Shown: positions 8,907-17,573 of the stretch, piece after piece
Layout of the letters: the number at the start of each line of letters is the position of its first letter
Position numbering within the stretch: the stretch's first letter is position 1
Origin: Actinomadura craniellae
GTDB taxonomy: Bacteria; Actinomycetota; Actinomycetes; Streptosporangiales; Streptosporangiaceae
Direction of reading: 5' to 3'
DNA: 64,000 nucleotides
Assembly: GCF_003289645.1 (NCBI RefSeq)
Contig: NZ_QLYX01000007.1
Coordinates: 62,001-126,000 of the forward strand
Made by a program: the position numbers and the translations under genes
The notes under the pieces: generated by a model
The model's database searches: none
Told to the model about the DNA's origin: nothing
What the model saw: only the letters and a program-made list of their open reading frames with translations

Positions 8907-10088
8907 ATGGCGGACCTTGATCCCAAGGCGGTACTCGAGGGGCGGATTCCCGGTCGTCCCCCGATCGCGTTGATCGCGGGGCTCACCGTCTCGTCGCTCT
9001 GCGCCCTGCTGGTGCTGGGCCTGACCGCGGTGTTCGGTGGTGCCGGGTTCGAGATCGGGGTGGTCCTGGCCATCCTCCCCGTGCCGCTGCTCATCGCGCT
9101 GGTGCTGGCCCTCGACCGGCTGGAGCCCGAGCCGCCGCGCAACCTGGCCTTCGCGTTCATGTGGGGGGCCGGGGTGGCCGTGCTGGGCGCCCTGATCCTC
9201 AACACCGCGGGGTTGCTGTACGTCACCGTGCCGATCTTCGGCGAGGACGAGGGGCACGCCGTCAGCGCCACGCTGGGCGCGCCGCTGATCGAGGAGACGC
9301 TCAAGGGCCTCGTGCTGTTCGGCCTGCTGTGGTACCGCCGCAACGAGATCGACGGGTTCGTCGACGGCATCATCTACGCGGCGATGGTCGGCCTGGGCTT
9401 CGCCATGATGGAGAACGTCACGTACTACATGCGCGCCTACGAGGAGGGCGGCGCCCAGCAGCTCCAGGCGGTGTTCGTGCTGCGCGGCGTGATCGCTCCG
9501 CTCAGCCACCCGCTGTTCACCTCGATGATCGGCCTGGGCGTCGCGTACGCGGCCACCCACCGGCGCGGCCGGGTGATCGCCCCGGTGCTGGGCCTGCTGG
9601 GCGCGATGGTGCTGCACGGCCTCTGGAACGGTGCGGCCACCCTGGGCGGGGGCGGGCTGCTGATCGTCTACCTGCTCGACTTCTGCATCCTCGTCGTGCT
9701 GGTCGCCCTGGTCTTCTTCGAGCGGCGGCGGACGGTCGCGCTGATCGGGCGCTACCTGCCGGGATACACCCACACCGGGCTGGTGACCCCGCAGGACCTG
9801 CACATGCTGGGCCGCATCCCGGCCCGCCGGGAGGCCCGCCGGTGGGCTCGGGGGGTCGGCGGGAAGGGCGCGGCCCGGGCGATGACCGACTACCAGCTCG
9901 CCGCCACCGAACTCGCCCTGGTGCACAAACGGGCCGAGCGCGGTGTCGCCGACCCGGCCTGGTTCGCGTACCGCCGGGACGCGCTGCTGGCCCTCATGGC
10001 GACGGCCCGGCAGGCCTTCCTGCGCGTTCCGCCGGCCGCCCCGCCGTGGGCTCCGCAGGGGCCGTCCGGCCTGTTCCCGCCGCGTTAG
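8907..10088 (+). CDS. PrsW-family intramembrane metalloprotease
   Basis: This 393-residue multi-pass membrane protein carries the PrsW/CPBP-like signatures: EETLK (EExxK, residues 129-133), the following helix with the glutamate of MMENVTYY (about 167-174), and HPLFTS (about 201-206), all in predicted membrane helices. A later LHGLWNG segment is also typical. Relatives cleave membrane-anchored substrates such as anti-sigma factors. The C-terminal roughly 110 residues after the last helix are cytosolic and charged. It sits between the two heme-A biosynthesis genes ctaB and ctaA on the same strand, but has its own leaderless promoter, so a functional link to oxidase biogenesis is only a suggestion. 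Confidence 0.85.
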   Translation: MADLDPKAVLEGRIPGRPPIALIAGLTVSSLCALLVLGLTAVFGGAGFEIGVVLAILPVPLLIALVLALDRLEPEPPRNLAFAFMWGAGVAVLGALILNTAGLLYVTVPIFGEDEGHAVSATLGAPLIEETLKGLVLFGLLWYRRNEIDGFVDGIIYAAMVGLGFAMMENVTYYMRAYEEGGAQQLQAVFVLRGVIAPLSHPLFTSMIGLGVAYAATHRRGRVIAPVLGLLGAMVLHGLWNGAATLGGGGLLIVYLLDFCILVVLVALVFFERRRTVALIGRYLPGYTHTGLVTPQDLHMLGRIPARREARRWARGVGGKGAARAMTDYQLAATELALVHKRAERGVADPAWFAYRRDALLALMATARQAFLRVPPAAPPWAPQGPSGLFPPR

Positions 10089-10122
10089 CGGGGGTCGGGG
10101 ACGGGGTGCGGCACGGCGCCCT

Positions 10123-10134
10123 TACGATGAAGCC
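10123..10134 (+). promoter_or_regulatory. Leaderless promoter -10 for ctaA
   Basis: TACGAT at 10123-10128 is followed by 6 nt and the GTG start at 10135, with no Shine-Dalgarno. It has the same geometry as the promoters of several other genes in this window. Confidence 0.5.
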
Positions 10135-11106
10135 GTGCCCTCCCCGAACCCGCTGTCCAGGCTCCGTGACGCCGTGTGGCGTCCCACTCCCGCGTCGCTG
10201 CGGCTGCTCGCGTTGCTCGGCGTGATCGCCAACGCGGGCATCATCGTCACCGGCGGGTCGGTACGGGTGACCAAGTCGGGGCTGGGCTGCCCGACCTGGC
10301 CCAAGTGCACCGGAGACAGCCTGGTCCCCACGGCTTCCGGAGAGCACTCCACGATCCACATGGCGATCGAGTTCGGCAACCGGACGCTGACGTTCCTCGT
10401 GCTCGCCGTGGGCGTCGCGGTCTTCGTCGCGGCGGTGCGCCTGACGCCGCGCCGCCGCGACCTGGTCCGGCTGGCGGCGGCCCAGCCGCTGAGCGTCGTC
10501 GCCCAGGCCGTGATCGGCGGCATCGTGGTACTGACCAAGCTGCACCCGGCCTCGGTCGCCGTGCACTACCTGATCTCGCCCGCCCTACTCGTCTTCGCCG
10601 TGGCGCTGTGGGTGCGGGCCGGTGAGGGCGACGGGCCCGCCCGGCCGCTGGTCGGCCCGGCGACGCGGCGGCTGGCCTTCGCCCTGGCCGGCGCCGCCGC
10701 CGCCGTGCTGGCCGCCGGGACCGTGGTCACCGGCACCGGCCCGCACTCCGGCGACGCGGACTCCCGCCGCTTCGGCTTCGCCATCGAGGCGGTCACCCGG
10801 GTGCACAGCCTGCTCGCCTGGGTCACCGTGGTGCTGGCCGTGGCGCTCCTGGTGATCCTGTTCCGCACCGGCGCGCCCGCCGTGCTGCGCCGCCGCGCGA
10901 CGGAACTGGTGGCGGTCATCCTGGCCCAGGGCGCCGTCGGGTACGTGCAGTACTTCCTTGGGGTTCCGGAGGCGCTGGTGGTACTGCACCTGCTGGGCTC
11001 GGCGGTGCTGTGGATCGCGACCCTGCGAGTGCTCTTCGCCACCCGCGAGCGTCCCGTGGTCGCGGCGCGGCCGGACACTCCTGCCGCGGCCCGTCAGCCT
11101 GCCTGA
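10135..11106 (+). CDS. ctaA: Heme A synthase (COX15/CtaA family)
   Basis: This protein oxidises heme O to heme A in the membrane for cytochrome c oxidase. It has 323 residues with eight hydrophobic segments. Conserved features are GGSVRVTKSGLGCPTWPKC near the N terminus (a cysteine pair after the first helix) and histidines in helices (TIHMAIEFGNR, AVHYLISPALL, TRVHSLLAW, VVLHLLGSAVLW) that would ligate heme. The GTG start at 10135 fits the leaderless -10 just upstream. Its last 13 bp overlap the convergent phosphatase gene, leaving no room for a terminator. Confidence 0.93.
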   Translation: MPSPNPLSRLRDAVWRPTPASLRLLALLGVIANAGIIVTGGSVRVTKSGLGCPTWPKCTGDSLVPTASGEHSTIHMAIEFGNRTLTFLVLAVGVAVFVAAVRLTPRRRDLVRLAAAQPLSVVAQAVIGGIVVLTKLHPASVAVHYLISPALLVFAVALWVRAGEGDGPARPLVGPATRRLAFALAGAAAAVLAAGTVVTGTGPHSGDADSRRFGFAIEAVTRVHSLLAWVTVVLAVALLVILFRTGAPAVLRRRATELVAVILAQGAVGYVQYFLGVPEALVVLHLLGSAVLWIATLRVLFATRERPVVAARPDTPAAARQPA

Positions 11107-12785
11107 GCCCGTACCGGGCCGGCGAGTTCGATCTCGGTGATCTGCTTGATCCGGGGTGGCGCGCCGTCACGGACGACCGCGCCGGTGGCGGCCTCCCAGC
11201 GCACCGCGGACCACATCCCGTCGATCTTCAAGGTGGCCAGGGCGTTGGGGAACCACGGCCCGTGCTTCACCTTCCAGCGCAGCGGCGGGCGCCGCACCCC
11301 GGCCAGCCGGGCCAGCCCGCCACCGATCGCCTTGGCCAGGCCGAATGAGGCGGCGCCGTTGAGCAACCGGACGGCCCGCGGTAGCGGGTTGCGGACCGGC
11401 GAGCAGACGGCCTGGTAGATCCGGCTGCCGCCGTTCTGGCCGGGGACGTGGGCCGGGGCCAGGTAGGAGTAGTGCACGTCGCCGGAGAGGAAGACGATGG
11501 TCTCCGGTGCCCGGCCGCGCTCCCCGCGGGCCACGGCCCGGACCAGGCCGGCCATCGCGGTGAAGGAGTTCTGGAAGGCGGCCCAGTGCTCCAGGTCGAC
11601 CGCCTGGCGGATCGCCTCGGCCGCCCGGGCCGCCAGGCCGCCCCACGCGCCGTCGCACACCGCCTCGTTCCACGCCTCCAGGTCGTGCAGGCCGGGGGTG
11701 AGCAGGTAGGGGAGCGAGGTGCCGATCAGCAGATGGTCGACGTCGCCGCGCATCCGCTCGTCGAACCAGCGCCACTCGTCGGCGTCGAGGACGGCGCGCC
11801 CACCGGGGTCGAGCACCCGGCTGCACCGGGAGTCCACCATGATCAGCCGGGTGTCGCCCAGTTCCCGCGCATAGCTCCACCGGTAACTCTCGGGGTGTCG
11901 GTCGGCCCGCCGGGCGAATTCGTCGACCAGTGCGCCGCCATCGCCCTCGTGCTTGAGCAGCGCGCGCAGCAGCGGTTCGTCCGCCCGCTCGGCGGGGGAG
12001 AGGTTGCCCAGGTGCTGGTAGATCCAGTAGGCGCCGAGCCCGCTGGTGATCCGCCGCCGCCACCAGGGCTTGGTGTTCATCTTGTCGCGCCACGGGCGTG
12101 AGGTGTTCCAGTCGTCCCGGATGTCGTGGTCATCGAAGATCATCAGTGCCGGGACGGTGGACAGCAGCCAGCGGTTGACGGGGTCGCTCCAGGCCAGCCG
12201 GTACAACTCGGCGTACTCGTCGAAGTCGGCGATCTCGTCGCCCGGAGGCTCGCCGGTGTCCCGGCGCGCCTCGATGAACTCCCGCATGGCCGGCGAGGTC
12301 TCGTCGGCGTAGACCTGGTCGCCGAGCAGGAGCAGCAGGTCGGGCCAGCCGGTCTCCTCCCGGGTCTGGTCCGCCGCGGCCGCCACCTCCGGGTCGCCGG
12401 CCAGCCGCAGCGCGTACGCCCGCAGCATGTCGACGCCGTGGGTGCGGTTGTCGGTGGCGGTGTGGCCCACGCTGCTCCGGCACGAGCCGAAGGCCAGTTC
12501 GAGCCGGCGGCCGCCACGCAGGGTACGGATCTTGCTGGGCGGCAGTTCCGAGCCGGGCTCGGGCCAGACGACCTCGCCGTCGAGCCGCACCTGGTAGGGG
12601 GTGCGGGAGCCGGGCTCCAGCCCGGTGACGTCGCACAGCGCGTAGTGATGGCCGTGCACGGTGAACGTCGGGGTCTTCGTGTCCAGGACCTCGACCTCGC
12701 ATGGCCGGTCGGTCTCCACCCAGATCGTGGCGCTGGTCTCGTCGACGTACCGCAGCAGCGGTCCCAGGGTCAGCCTCGCCGTCAC
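11094..12785 (-). CDS. PhoD-like alkaline phosphatase / metallophosphatase
   Basis: This 563-residue protein belongs to the PhoD-like metallophosphatase group. Metal-binding motifs visible are the N-terminal FGSCR, LLLLGDQVYADE, FDDHDIRDDWNTS and FLSGDVHYSYLA, spread over residues about 100-450 after an N-terminal beta-rich domain. Members hydrolyse phosphomonoesters or diesters. No signal peptide or twin-arginine motif is visible, so this copy is probably cytoplasmic, unlike secreted PhoD. It is tail-to-tail with ctaA with a 13-bp overlap, and follows polX on the same strand after 172 bp. Confidence 0.85.
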   Translation of the reverse strand: MTARLTLGPLLRYVDETSATIWVETDRPCEVEVLDTKTPTFTVHGHHYALCDVTGLEPGSRTPYQVRLDGEVVWPEPGSELPPSKIRTLRGGRRLELAFGSCRSSVGHTATDNRTHGVDMLRAYALRLAGDPEVAAAADQTREETGWPDLLLLLGDQVYADETSPAMREFIEARRDTGEPPGDEIADFDEYAELYRLAWSDPVNRWLLSTVPALMIFDDHDIRDDWNTSRPWRDKMNTKPWWRRRITSGLGAYWIYQHLGNLSPAERADEPLLRALLKHEGDGGALVDEFARRADRHPESYRWSYARELGDTRLIMVDSRCSRVLDPGGRAVLDADEWRWFDERMRGDVDHLLIGTSLPYLLTPGLHDLEAWNEAVCDGAWGGLAARAAEAIRQAVDLEHWAAFQNSFTAMAGLVRAVARGERGRAPETIVFLSGDVHYSYLAPAHVPGQNGGSRIYQAVCSPVRNPLPRAVRLLNGAASFGLAKAIGGGLARLAGVRRPPLRWKVKHGPWFPNALATLKIDGMWSAVRWEAATGAVVRDGAPPRIKQITEIELAGPVRAQAG

Positions 12786-12957
12786 GCTCGCTCCTTCCGG
12801 CCGGACCGCGCATCCCGAACCTCGGGGCGGGCGTCAGGGGCGCTCCGCCACCAGAGGGAACGGACGGATCCCCACGACCCTCGGCCGTACCGCCCGGCAT
12901 CTCCCCGCAGTGAAATCGGACAAACCCGGATGACGCCGTGAGCAGAGTCGCATGAGT

Positions 12958-14679
12958 TCAGTCTTTCCGGCCCAGGAAATCCCGCAACCGGTCCAGCGGC
13001 CAGGTGTTGATCACCTCGTCGGGGGTGAGCCAGCCGCGCTGCGCGGTGCCCACGCCGTAGCGGACGTTGCGGAAGTGGCCCACGGCGTGGGCGTCGCTGT
13101 CGACGGAGAAGCGCACCCCGTACCGCCGGGCCCGGCGGATCAGGTCGGCGGGCAGGTCCAGCCGGTCGGGAAAGGAGTCGATCTCCAGTGCGGTGCCGGT
13201 ACGGGCGCACGCCGCGAACACCTCGTCCCAGTCGGCGTCGACCGGCGCCCGCCGGCCGATCGACCGGGCGGTGGGGTGGCCGATGACGTGGACGTGCGGG
13301 TTCTCGCAGGCCCGGACGAGCCGCCGCGTCATCGTCGCCCGGTCCTGGGTGAAGTGGGAGTGCACCGAGGCGACGCAGATGTCGAAGCCGGCCAGGAACT
13401 CCGCCGGCCAGTCGACCTCGCCGTCGGGACCGATGTTGAGCTCGGTGCCGTGCAGCAGCACCAGATCCGGATACTCCCGCTGCAACTCGCGCAGTTCGGC
13501 CCGCTGGGCGAGCGCCTTCTCGTCGGTCATCCGCTGCATGACCAGGTCGGGTGCGTGGTCGGTGATCGCGTAGTACTCCAGCCCGCGCGCCGCCGCGGCG
13601 GCGACCATGGTCGCCAGCGGCTCCACCCCGTCGGTGAGGTCGGTGTGGGTGTGCAGGTCGCCGCGCAGGTCATCCTCGGTGACCAGCCGGGGCAGCGCGC
13701 CCTCCAGGGCGGCCTGCACCTCGCCGCCGTCCTCGCGCAGCGGCGGCGGGATCCACGGCAGCCCCAGCCGCGCGTAGACCTCCTCCTCGGTGGCCGAGAC
13801 GATCAGCGCGCCGGATTCGGCGTCGAAGAGGCCGTACTCCGACAGCTTGAGCCCGGCCCGCACTGCCCGCTCGCGGATGCGGACGTTGTGCTCCTTGCTG
13901 CCGGTGAAGTACTGCATCGCGGCGCCCCACGACTCGGCCGGGACCACCCGCAGATCGACCTGCAGGCCCTGCCGGGTGCGCACGGAGGTCTTCTTGTCGC
14001 CGCCGGCGATCACCTCGGTGACCGCGGGAAGCGCGACGAACGCGGCCATCAGGGCCGCGGGATCGGCCGCAGTGGCCAGCACGTCGACGTCGCCGATCGT
14101 CTCGCGCATCCGGCGCAGCGACCCGGCGTACGCGCACCGCCCGCAGCCGGGCACCCGGGACAGCTCGGCGACGATCTCCTCGGCGAGCTCCATGGCGGTG
14201 TCGATCGACACCCGTTCGGCGGCGTGCTCCAGCAGTTCGATGCCGTGCCGCAGGTTCTCCTCGCTCTTCTCGCCGAACCCCTTCAGCCCGCGGACCTTTC
14301 CCTCGTCGATCGCCGCGGCCAATTCGGCCACCGAGGACACCCCGAGCTCTTCATAGAGGGTCAGGGCCTTGCGCGGCCCGAGCGTGGGAATGGCGGTCAG
14401 CGCCCGGACTCCGGCGGGAATGCGCGCGCGCAGCTCCTCGACCTGCCGGATGGTGCCGTTCTCGGTGTAGTCGGCCAGCTTCTTGGCGATGGCCTGCCCC
14501 ACTCCGGGGATCTTTTTCAGATCGGCGAGCCCGAGCCCGGAGATGTCGCCGGGATGCCCGGCGACCGCCCGCGCGGCCTTCTCATAGGAGCGGATCTTGA
14601 ACGCCTCGCCCCCGGTGATCGCCAGCAGGTCCGCCAGTTCCTGGAGAAGGGCCGCAGCCTCGTCGTTCGCCCGTGCCAT
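12958..14679 (-). CDS. polX: DNA polymerase X family / PHP domain protein
   Basis: This 573-residue protein has an N-terminal helix-hairpin-helix part (IPGVGQAIAKKLADY, IPTLGPRKALTLYEELG), a nucleotidyltransferase palm with YAGSLRRMRETIGDVDVL supplying the catalytic aspartates (residues about 190-208), and a C-terminal PHP domain with DLHTHTDLTDG, YYAITDHAPD, VASVHSHF and VIGHPTARSIG metal ligands. Bacterial PolX fills short gaps in base-excision repair and has 3'-5' exonuclease activity from the PHP domain. All key residues appear present. The ATG at 14679 starts the recognised family sequence. Confidence 0.92.
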   Translation of the reverse strand: MARANDEAAALLQELADLLAITGGEAFKIRSYEKAARAVAGHPGDISGLGLADLKKIPGVGQAIAKKLADYTENGTIRQVEELRARIPAGVRALTAIPTLGPRKALTLYEELGVSSVAELAAAIDEGKVRGLKGFGEKSEENLRHGIELLEHAAERVSIDTAMELAEEIVAELSRVPGCGRCAYAGSLRRMRETIGDVDVLATAADPAALMAAFVALPAVTEVIAGGDKKTSVRTRQGLQVDLRVVPAESWGAAMQYFTGSKEHNVRIRERAVRAGLKLSEYGLFDAESGALIVSATEEEVYARLGLPWIPPPLREDGGEVQAALEGALPRLVTEDDLRGDLHTHTDLTDGVEPLATMVAAAAARGLEYYAITDHAPDLVMQRMTDEKALAQRAELRELQREYPDLVLLHGTELNIGPDGEVDWPAEFLAGFDICVASVHSHFTQDRATMTRRLVRACENPHVHVIGHPTARSIGRRAPVDADWDEVFAACARTGTALEIDSFPDRLDLPADLIRRARRYGVRFSVDSDAHAVGHFRNVRYGVGTAQRGWLTPDEVINTWPLDRLRDFLGRKD

Positions 14680-14770
14680 AGGGGGAGTCTACGAGCGGCC
14701 ACCGACGTTTCCCGGCCGGAGAACTCCCGGCCGCCGGGGCCGTGCGGGCGGCGGTTCCGGACCGAGGTCC

Positions 14771-15724
14771 TCACCCGCCGACGGGCTCCACCGGCGGGGA
14801 GCGCCGCTCCCGGGTGGCGCCCGCGCAGGCGACGATCACCAGCCCGATGGCCACCCACTCGCGCAGGTGCAGGATCTCGCCGAGCACCACCAGCCCGACC
14901 AGGGCGGCCACGGCCGGCTCCAGGCTCATCAGGATGCCGAAGACCCGCGGCGGCATCCGGCGCAGCGCCTCCATCTCCAGCGAATAGGGGATGACCGAGG
15001 AGAGCAGCCCCACCGCCGCACCGATCGCCAGCAGCTCCGGGTCGAGCAGGGCGGCGCCGCCGGAGACGGTCCCCGCCGGGAGCATGGCCAGCGTGCCCAC
15101 CACGCTGGCCAGGGCCAGCCCGGTCGTCCCGCTGAACCGGCGCCCGGTGGCCGCGCCCAGCAGGATGTACCCGGCCCACCCGACGCCGGCCAGCAGCGCG
15201 AACCCCACACCGACGAGGTCGACGCCGCCGTCGCCGCCCCGGGCGAGCAACAGCACCCCGGCACCGGCCAGCCCGGCCCACACCAGGTCGAGCGCCCGCC
15301 GCGACGCCAGGACCGCCACCAGCAGCGGGCCCAGGAACTCGATCGTCACCGCGACGCCCAGCGGGATCCGGGCGAACGACTGGTAGATCGAGAAGTTCAT
15401 CAGCGCGAGCGTGAGCCCGAATCCCGCCGCGACGGCCAGGTCGCGGCGGGTGCTGTCGCGCAGCACCGCGCGCAGCGCCCGGCGGGCCAGGAACGTCAGC
15501 ACGATCGCCGAGGTGAGCAGCCGCAGCAGGACGACCGCGCTCGGCGGCAGCCGGTCGAACAGGTGCTTGGCCACCCCGGCTCCGACCTGCACCGAGACGA
15601 TGCCGAGCAGGACCAGCGCGGGCGGCGGCACGGCGGCGGGGGAGAGCGCCCGGGCGAGCCCGGCGAGAGAGCCGGACAGCCGGCCGTACGCCCGTGGAGC
15701 CTCCGCGCGGGCGGTCACTCCCAT
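14771..15724 (-). CDS. EamA/DMT-family transporter (RhtA-like)
   Basis: This is a 317-residue inner-membrane protein with ten hydrophobic segments arranged as two EamA repeats (about residues 35-160 and 170-300). Family members export amino acids or small metabolites such as homoserine and threonine; the substrate here is unknown. The LEPAVAALVGLVVLGE segment near the C terminus is typical of the family. The start is ATG 15724 (10-bp overlap with the ABC permease) or GTG 15718 (a GTGA overlap as used elsewhere in the window). It is probably co-transcribed with the ABC pair upstream. Confidence 0.86.
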   Translation of the reverse strand: MGVTARAEAPRAYGRLSGSLAGLARALSPAAVPPPALVLLGIVSVQVGAGVAKHLFDRLPPSAVVLLRLLTSAIVLTFLARRALRAVLRDSTRRDLAVAAGFGLTLALMNFSIYQSFARIPLGVAVTIEFLGPLLVAVLASRRALDLVWAGLAGAGVLLLARGGDGGVDLVGVGFALLAGVGWAGYILLGAATGRRFSGTTGLALASVVGTLAMLPAGTVSGGAALLDPELLAIGAAVGLLSSVIPYSLEMEALRRMPPRVFGILMSLEPAVAALVGLVVLGEILHLREWVAIGLVIVACAGATRERRSPPVEPVGG

Positions 15725-16500
15725 CGGAAGAACCGGGCGGCCAGCGCGCAGCCGGCCACGGCCCAGATCGCGAGCACCAGCAGCGGTCCGGCGGGAAGCG
15801 CGGCGCCGTGCTGGAGGACCTGCCGCAGCCCGTCCGACAGCGCCGTGATCGGCAGCAGTTCCAGCACCGCCCGGACCCCGTCGGGGAACCTTGCCAGCGG
15901 GAACACCACCCCGCCCAGCGCGAGGAGCAGCAGGTAGACCAGGTTGGCGGCGGCCAGGGTGGCCTCCGCGCGCAGCGTCCCGGCCATCAGCAGGCCGAGG
16001 CCGCTGAAGGCCGCCGTGCCCAGCAGCAGGAGCAGCGCCACGCTCAGCGGGTCGCCCTGCGGCCGCCAGCCCAGCCCGAACGCGACCCCGCAGATCACCA
16101 GCGTCTGGAGCACTTCCACCAGCAGCACGGTGAGGGTCTTGGCGGCGATCAGCCCGGTGCGCGACAGGGGGGTGGCGCCCAGCCGCTTGAGCACCCCGTA
16201 CCGGCGCTCGAAACCGGTGCCGATGGCCTGCCCGGTGAAGGCCGTCGACATCACCGCCAGGGCCAGGACGCCCGGGGCCAGGAAGTCGACCCGGCGGTCG
16301 GTGCCCAGGTCGAGCAGGGAGGTCGCGCCGAACAGCACCAGCAGCAGGACCGGGATGATCAGGGTGAGCAGCAGCTGCTCGCCGTTGCGCAGCAGTGCCC
16401 GCAGCTCGTGGCCGGTCTGCGCGGTGATCTTCCGCAGTGGCGGGGCGGCGCCGGGGGCCGGCGAGAGGTCCAGCACCGCCGGCTCTGTCGATCCGGTCAC
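15715..16500 (-). CDS. ABC-2 type transporter permease
   Basis: This 261-residue protein has six membrane helices and belongs to the ABC-2 (DrrB/NodJ-like) permease type. The segment 'FERRYGVLKRLGATPLSR' (about residues 97-114) is the characteristic cytoplasmic loop that contacts the ATPase. The GTG start at 16500 overlaps the ATPase stop as GTGA; a longer in-frame extension upstream lies over the ATPase and is not favoured. From memory, a similar ABC pair sits next to suf in mycobacteria (Rv1457c-Rv1458c). Substrate unknown; drug, lipid or heme-related export are all possible. Confidence 0.88.
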   Translation of the reverse strand: MTGSTEPAVLDLSPAPGAAPPLRKITAQTGHELRALLRNGEQLLLTLIIPVLLLVLFGATSLLDLGTDRRVDFLAPGVLALAVMSTAFTGQAIGTGFERRYGVLKRLGATPLSRTGLIAAKTLTVLLVEVLQTLVICGVAFGLGWRPQGDPLSVALLLLLGTAAFSGLGLLMAGTLRAEATLAAANLVYLLLLALGGVVFPLARFPDGVRAVLELLPITALSDGLRQVLQHGAALPAGPLLVLAIWAVAGCALAARFFRWE

Positions 16501-17423
16501 GAACGCAGCTCCCGTCCGGTCAGTTCGAGGAAGACGTCCTCCAGCGTGCGGCGCTCGATCCGCAGGTCCTCGGTCAGCACCCCGTGCGAGGCGCACCAGG
16601 TGGTGACGGTGGCCAGGAACTCGGGCTGCACGTCGCCCTCGACGAGGTAGTGCCCGGCCGGGGACTCCTTGGCGGCGCTGCCCAGCGGCAGGGCGGCCAG
16701 CAGCTCGTCGAGGCCGAGCCCGGCCCGGGCCCGGAAGCGCAGCTGGCGCTCGGCCCCGGTGAGCTCGGTCGGGGATCCGGCCGCGACCACCCGGCCGTGG
16801 TCGACGATGACGACGTGGTCGGCCAGCCGTTCGGCCTCCTCCATGTGGTGCGTGGTGAGCACCACCGCGACCCCCGAGGCCCGCAGCTCCGCCACCAGCT
16901 CCCAGGTGGCGTGCCGGGCCTGCGGGTCGAGCCCGGCGGTGGGCTCGTCGAGGAAGACCAGCTCGGGCCGGCCGACGACGGCGGCGGCGAGTGAGAGGCG
17001 CTGCCGCTGGCCGCCGGACAGCCGCCGGCAGGGCGTCCGGGCGTGTTCGGTCAGCCCCAGGCGGGCCAGCAGCGCCGCGGGTGGCAGCGGGTTCGCGTGC
17101 AGCGCGGCCATCAGCCGCAGGAACTCTCCGGCACGGGCCTGCGCGGGCACCCCGCCGGACTGGAGCATCACCCCCACCCGGGGCCGGAGCAGCCGCGCGT
17201 CGCGTACCGGGTCGAACCCGAGCACCCGGACGGTGCCGCCGTCAGGCTGCCGGTACCCCTCGCAGATTTCGACGGCGGTGGTCTTGCCCGCGCCGTTGGG
17301 GCCGAGCAGCGCCGTCACGGCGCCGCGCTCGGCGCGCAGGGACAACCCGTCCACGGCGGCCACCGAGCCGTACCGTTTGACCAGGCCGTCCAGCTCCACG
17401 GCGGCGTTGCCAGGGGGTGTCAT
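16497..17423 (-). CDS. ABC transporter ATP-binding protein
   Basis: This 308-residue ATPase pairs with the adjacent permease. Walker A GPNGAGKT (about residues 38-45), Q-loop 'VGVMLQSGG', signature LSGGQRQR, Walker B LVFLDEPTAGLDP and the H-loop 'TTHH' are all present. The C-terminal about 90 residues form the regulatory region usual in DrrA-like ATPases. A TAAACT hexamer lies 7 nt before the ATG, so the transcript may be leaderless. It is divergent from sufR, and an iron-box-like sequence lies in the shared intergenic region. Confidence 0.92.
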   Translation of the reverse strand: MTPPGNAAVELDGLVKRYGSVAAVDGLSLRAERGAVTALLGPNGAGKTTAVEICEGYRQPDGGTVRVLGFDPVRDARLLRPRVGVMLQSGGVPAQARAGEFLRLMAALHANPLPPAALLARLGLTEHARTPCRRLSGGQRQRLSLAAAVVGRPELVFLDEPTAGLDPQARHATWELVAELRASGVAVVLTTHHMEEAERLADHVVIVDHGRVVAAGSPTELTGAERQLRFRARAGLGLDELLAALPLGSAAKESPAGHYLVEGDVQPEFLATVTTWCASHGVLTEDLRIERRTLEDVFLELTGRELRS

Positions 17424-17436
17424 GCCACCGAGTTTA
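17424..17436 (-). promoter_or_regulatory. Leaderless promoter -10 for the ABC ATPase gene
   Basis: On the minus strand TAAACT (17436-17431) is followed by 7 nt and the ATG at 17423, with no ribosome binding site. It is one of the better matches to TAnnnT in the window. Confidence 0.5.
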
Positions 17437-17490
17437 GGTCCGGGCCGCGACGGGCTCGGCCCAGGCCCGCCAAGACCGCGTTTGTCCAGG

Positions 17491-17509
17491 TTAGGTAAGG
17501 CTTGCCTGG
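17491..17509. promoter_or_regulatory. Iron-box-like (IdeR/DmdR/DtxR) site between the ABC operon and sufR
   Basis: The 19-mer at 17491-17509 (starts TTAGGTAAGGC, ends TTGCCTGG) matches the DtxR-family consensus TTAGGTTAGGCTAACCTAA at about 14 of 19 positions, compared by eye against the consensus from memory. It lies upstream of the sufR -35 (17534) and 55 bp upstream of the divergent ABC -10. Iron control of suf is biologically sensible, but binding is inferred. Confidence 0.5.
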
Positions 17510-17533
17510 GTGAGCGATGCCACCGTGATCGGT

Positions 17534-17573
17534 TTGTCTGCGGGGAAGGAATTACGCCACACTGATGTTGTGA
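17534..17573 (+). promoter_or_regulatory. sufR promoter with SufR-type operator
   Basis: TTGTCT (17534-17539), an 18-bp spacer and CACACT (17558-17563) form a promoter whose predicted start is the GTG at 17570. The inverted repeat ACACT-N5-TGTGA at 17559-17573 covers the -10, the transcription start and the start codon. It is identical to the operator I recall for mycobacterial SufR, so autorepression of the whole suf operon is likely. Confidence 0.65.
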
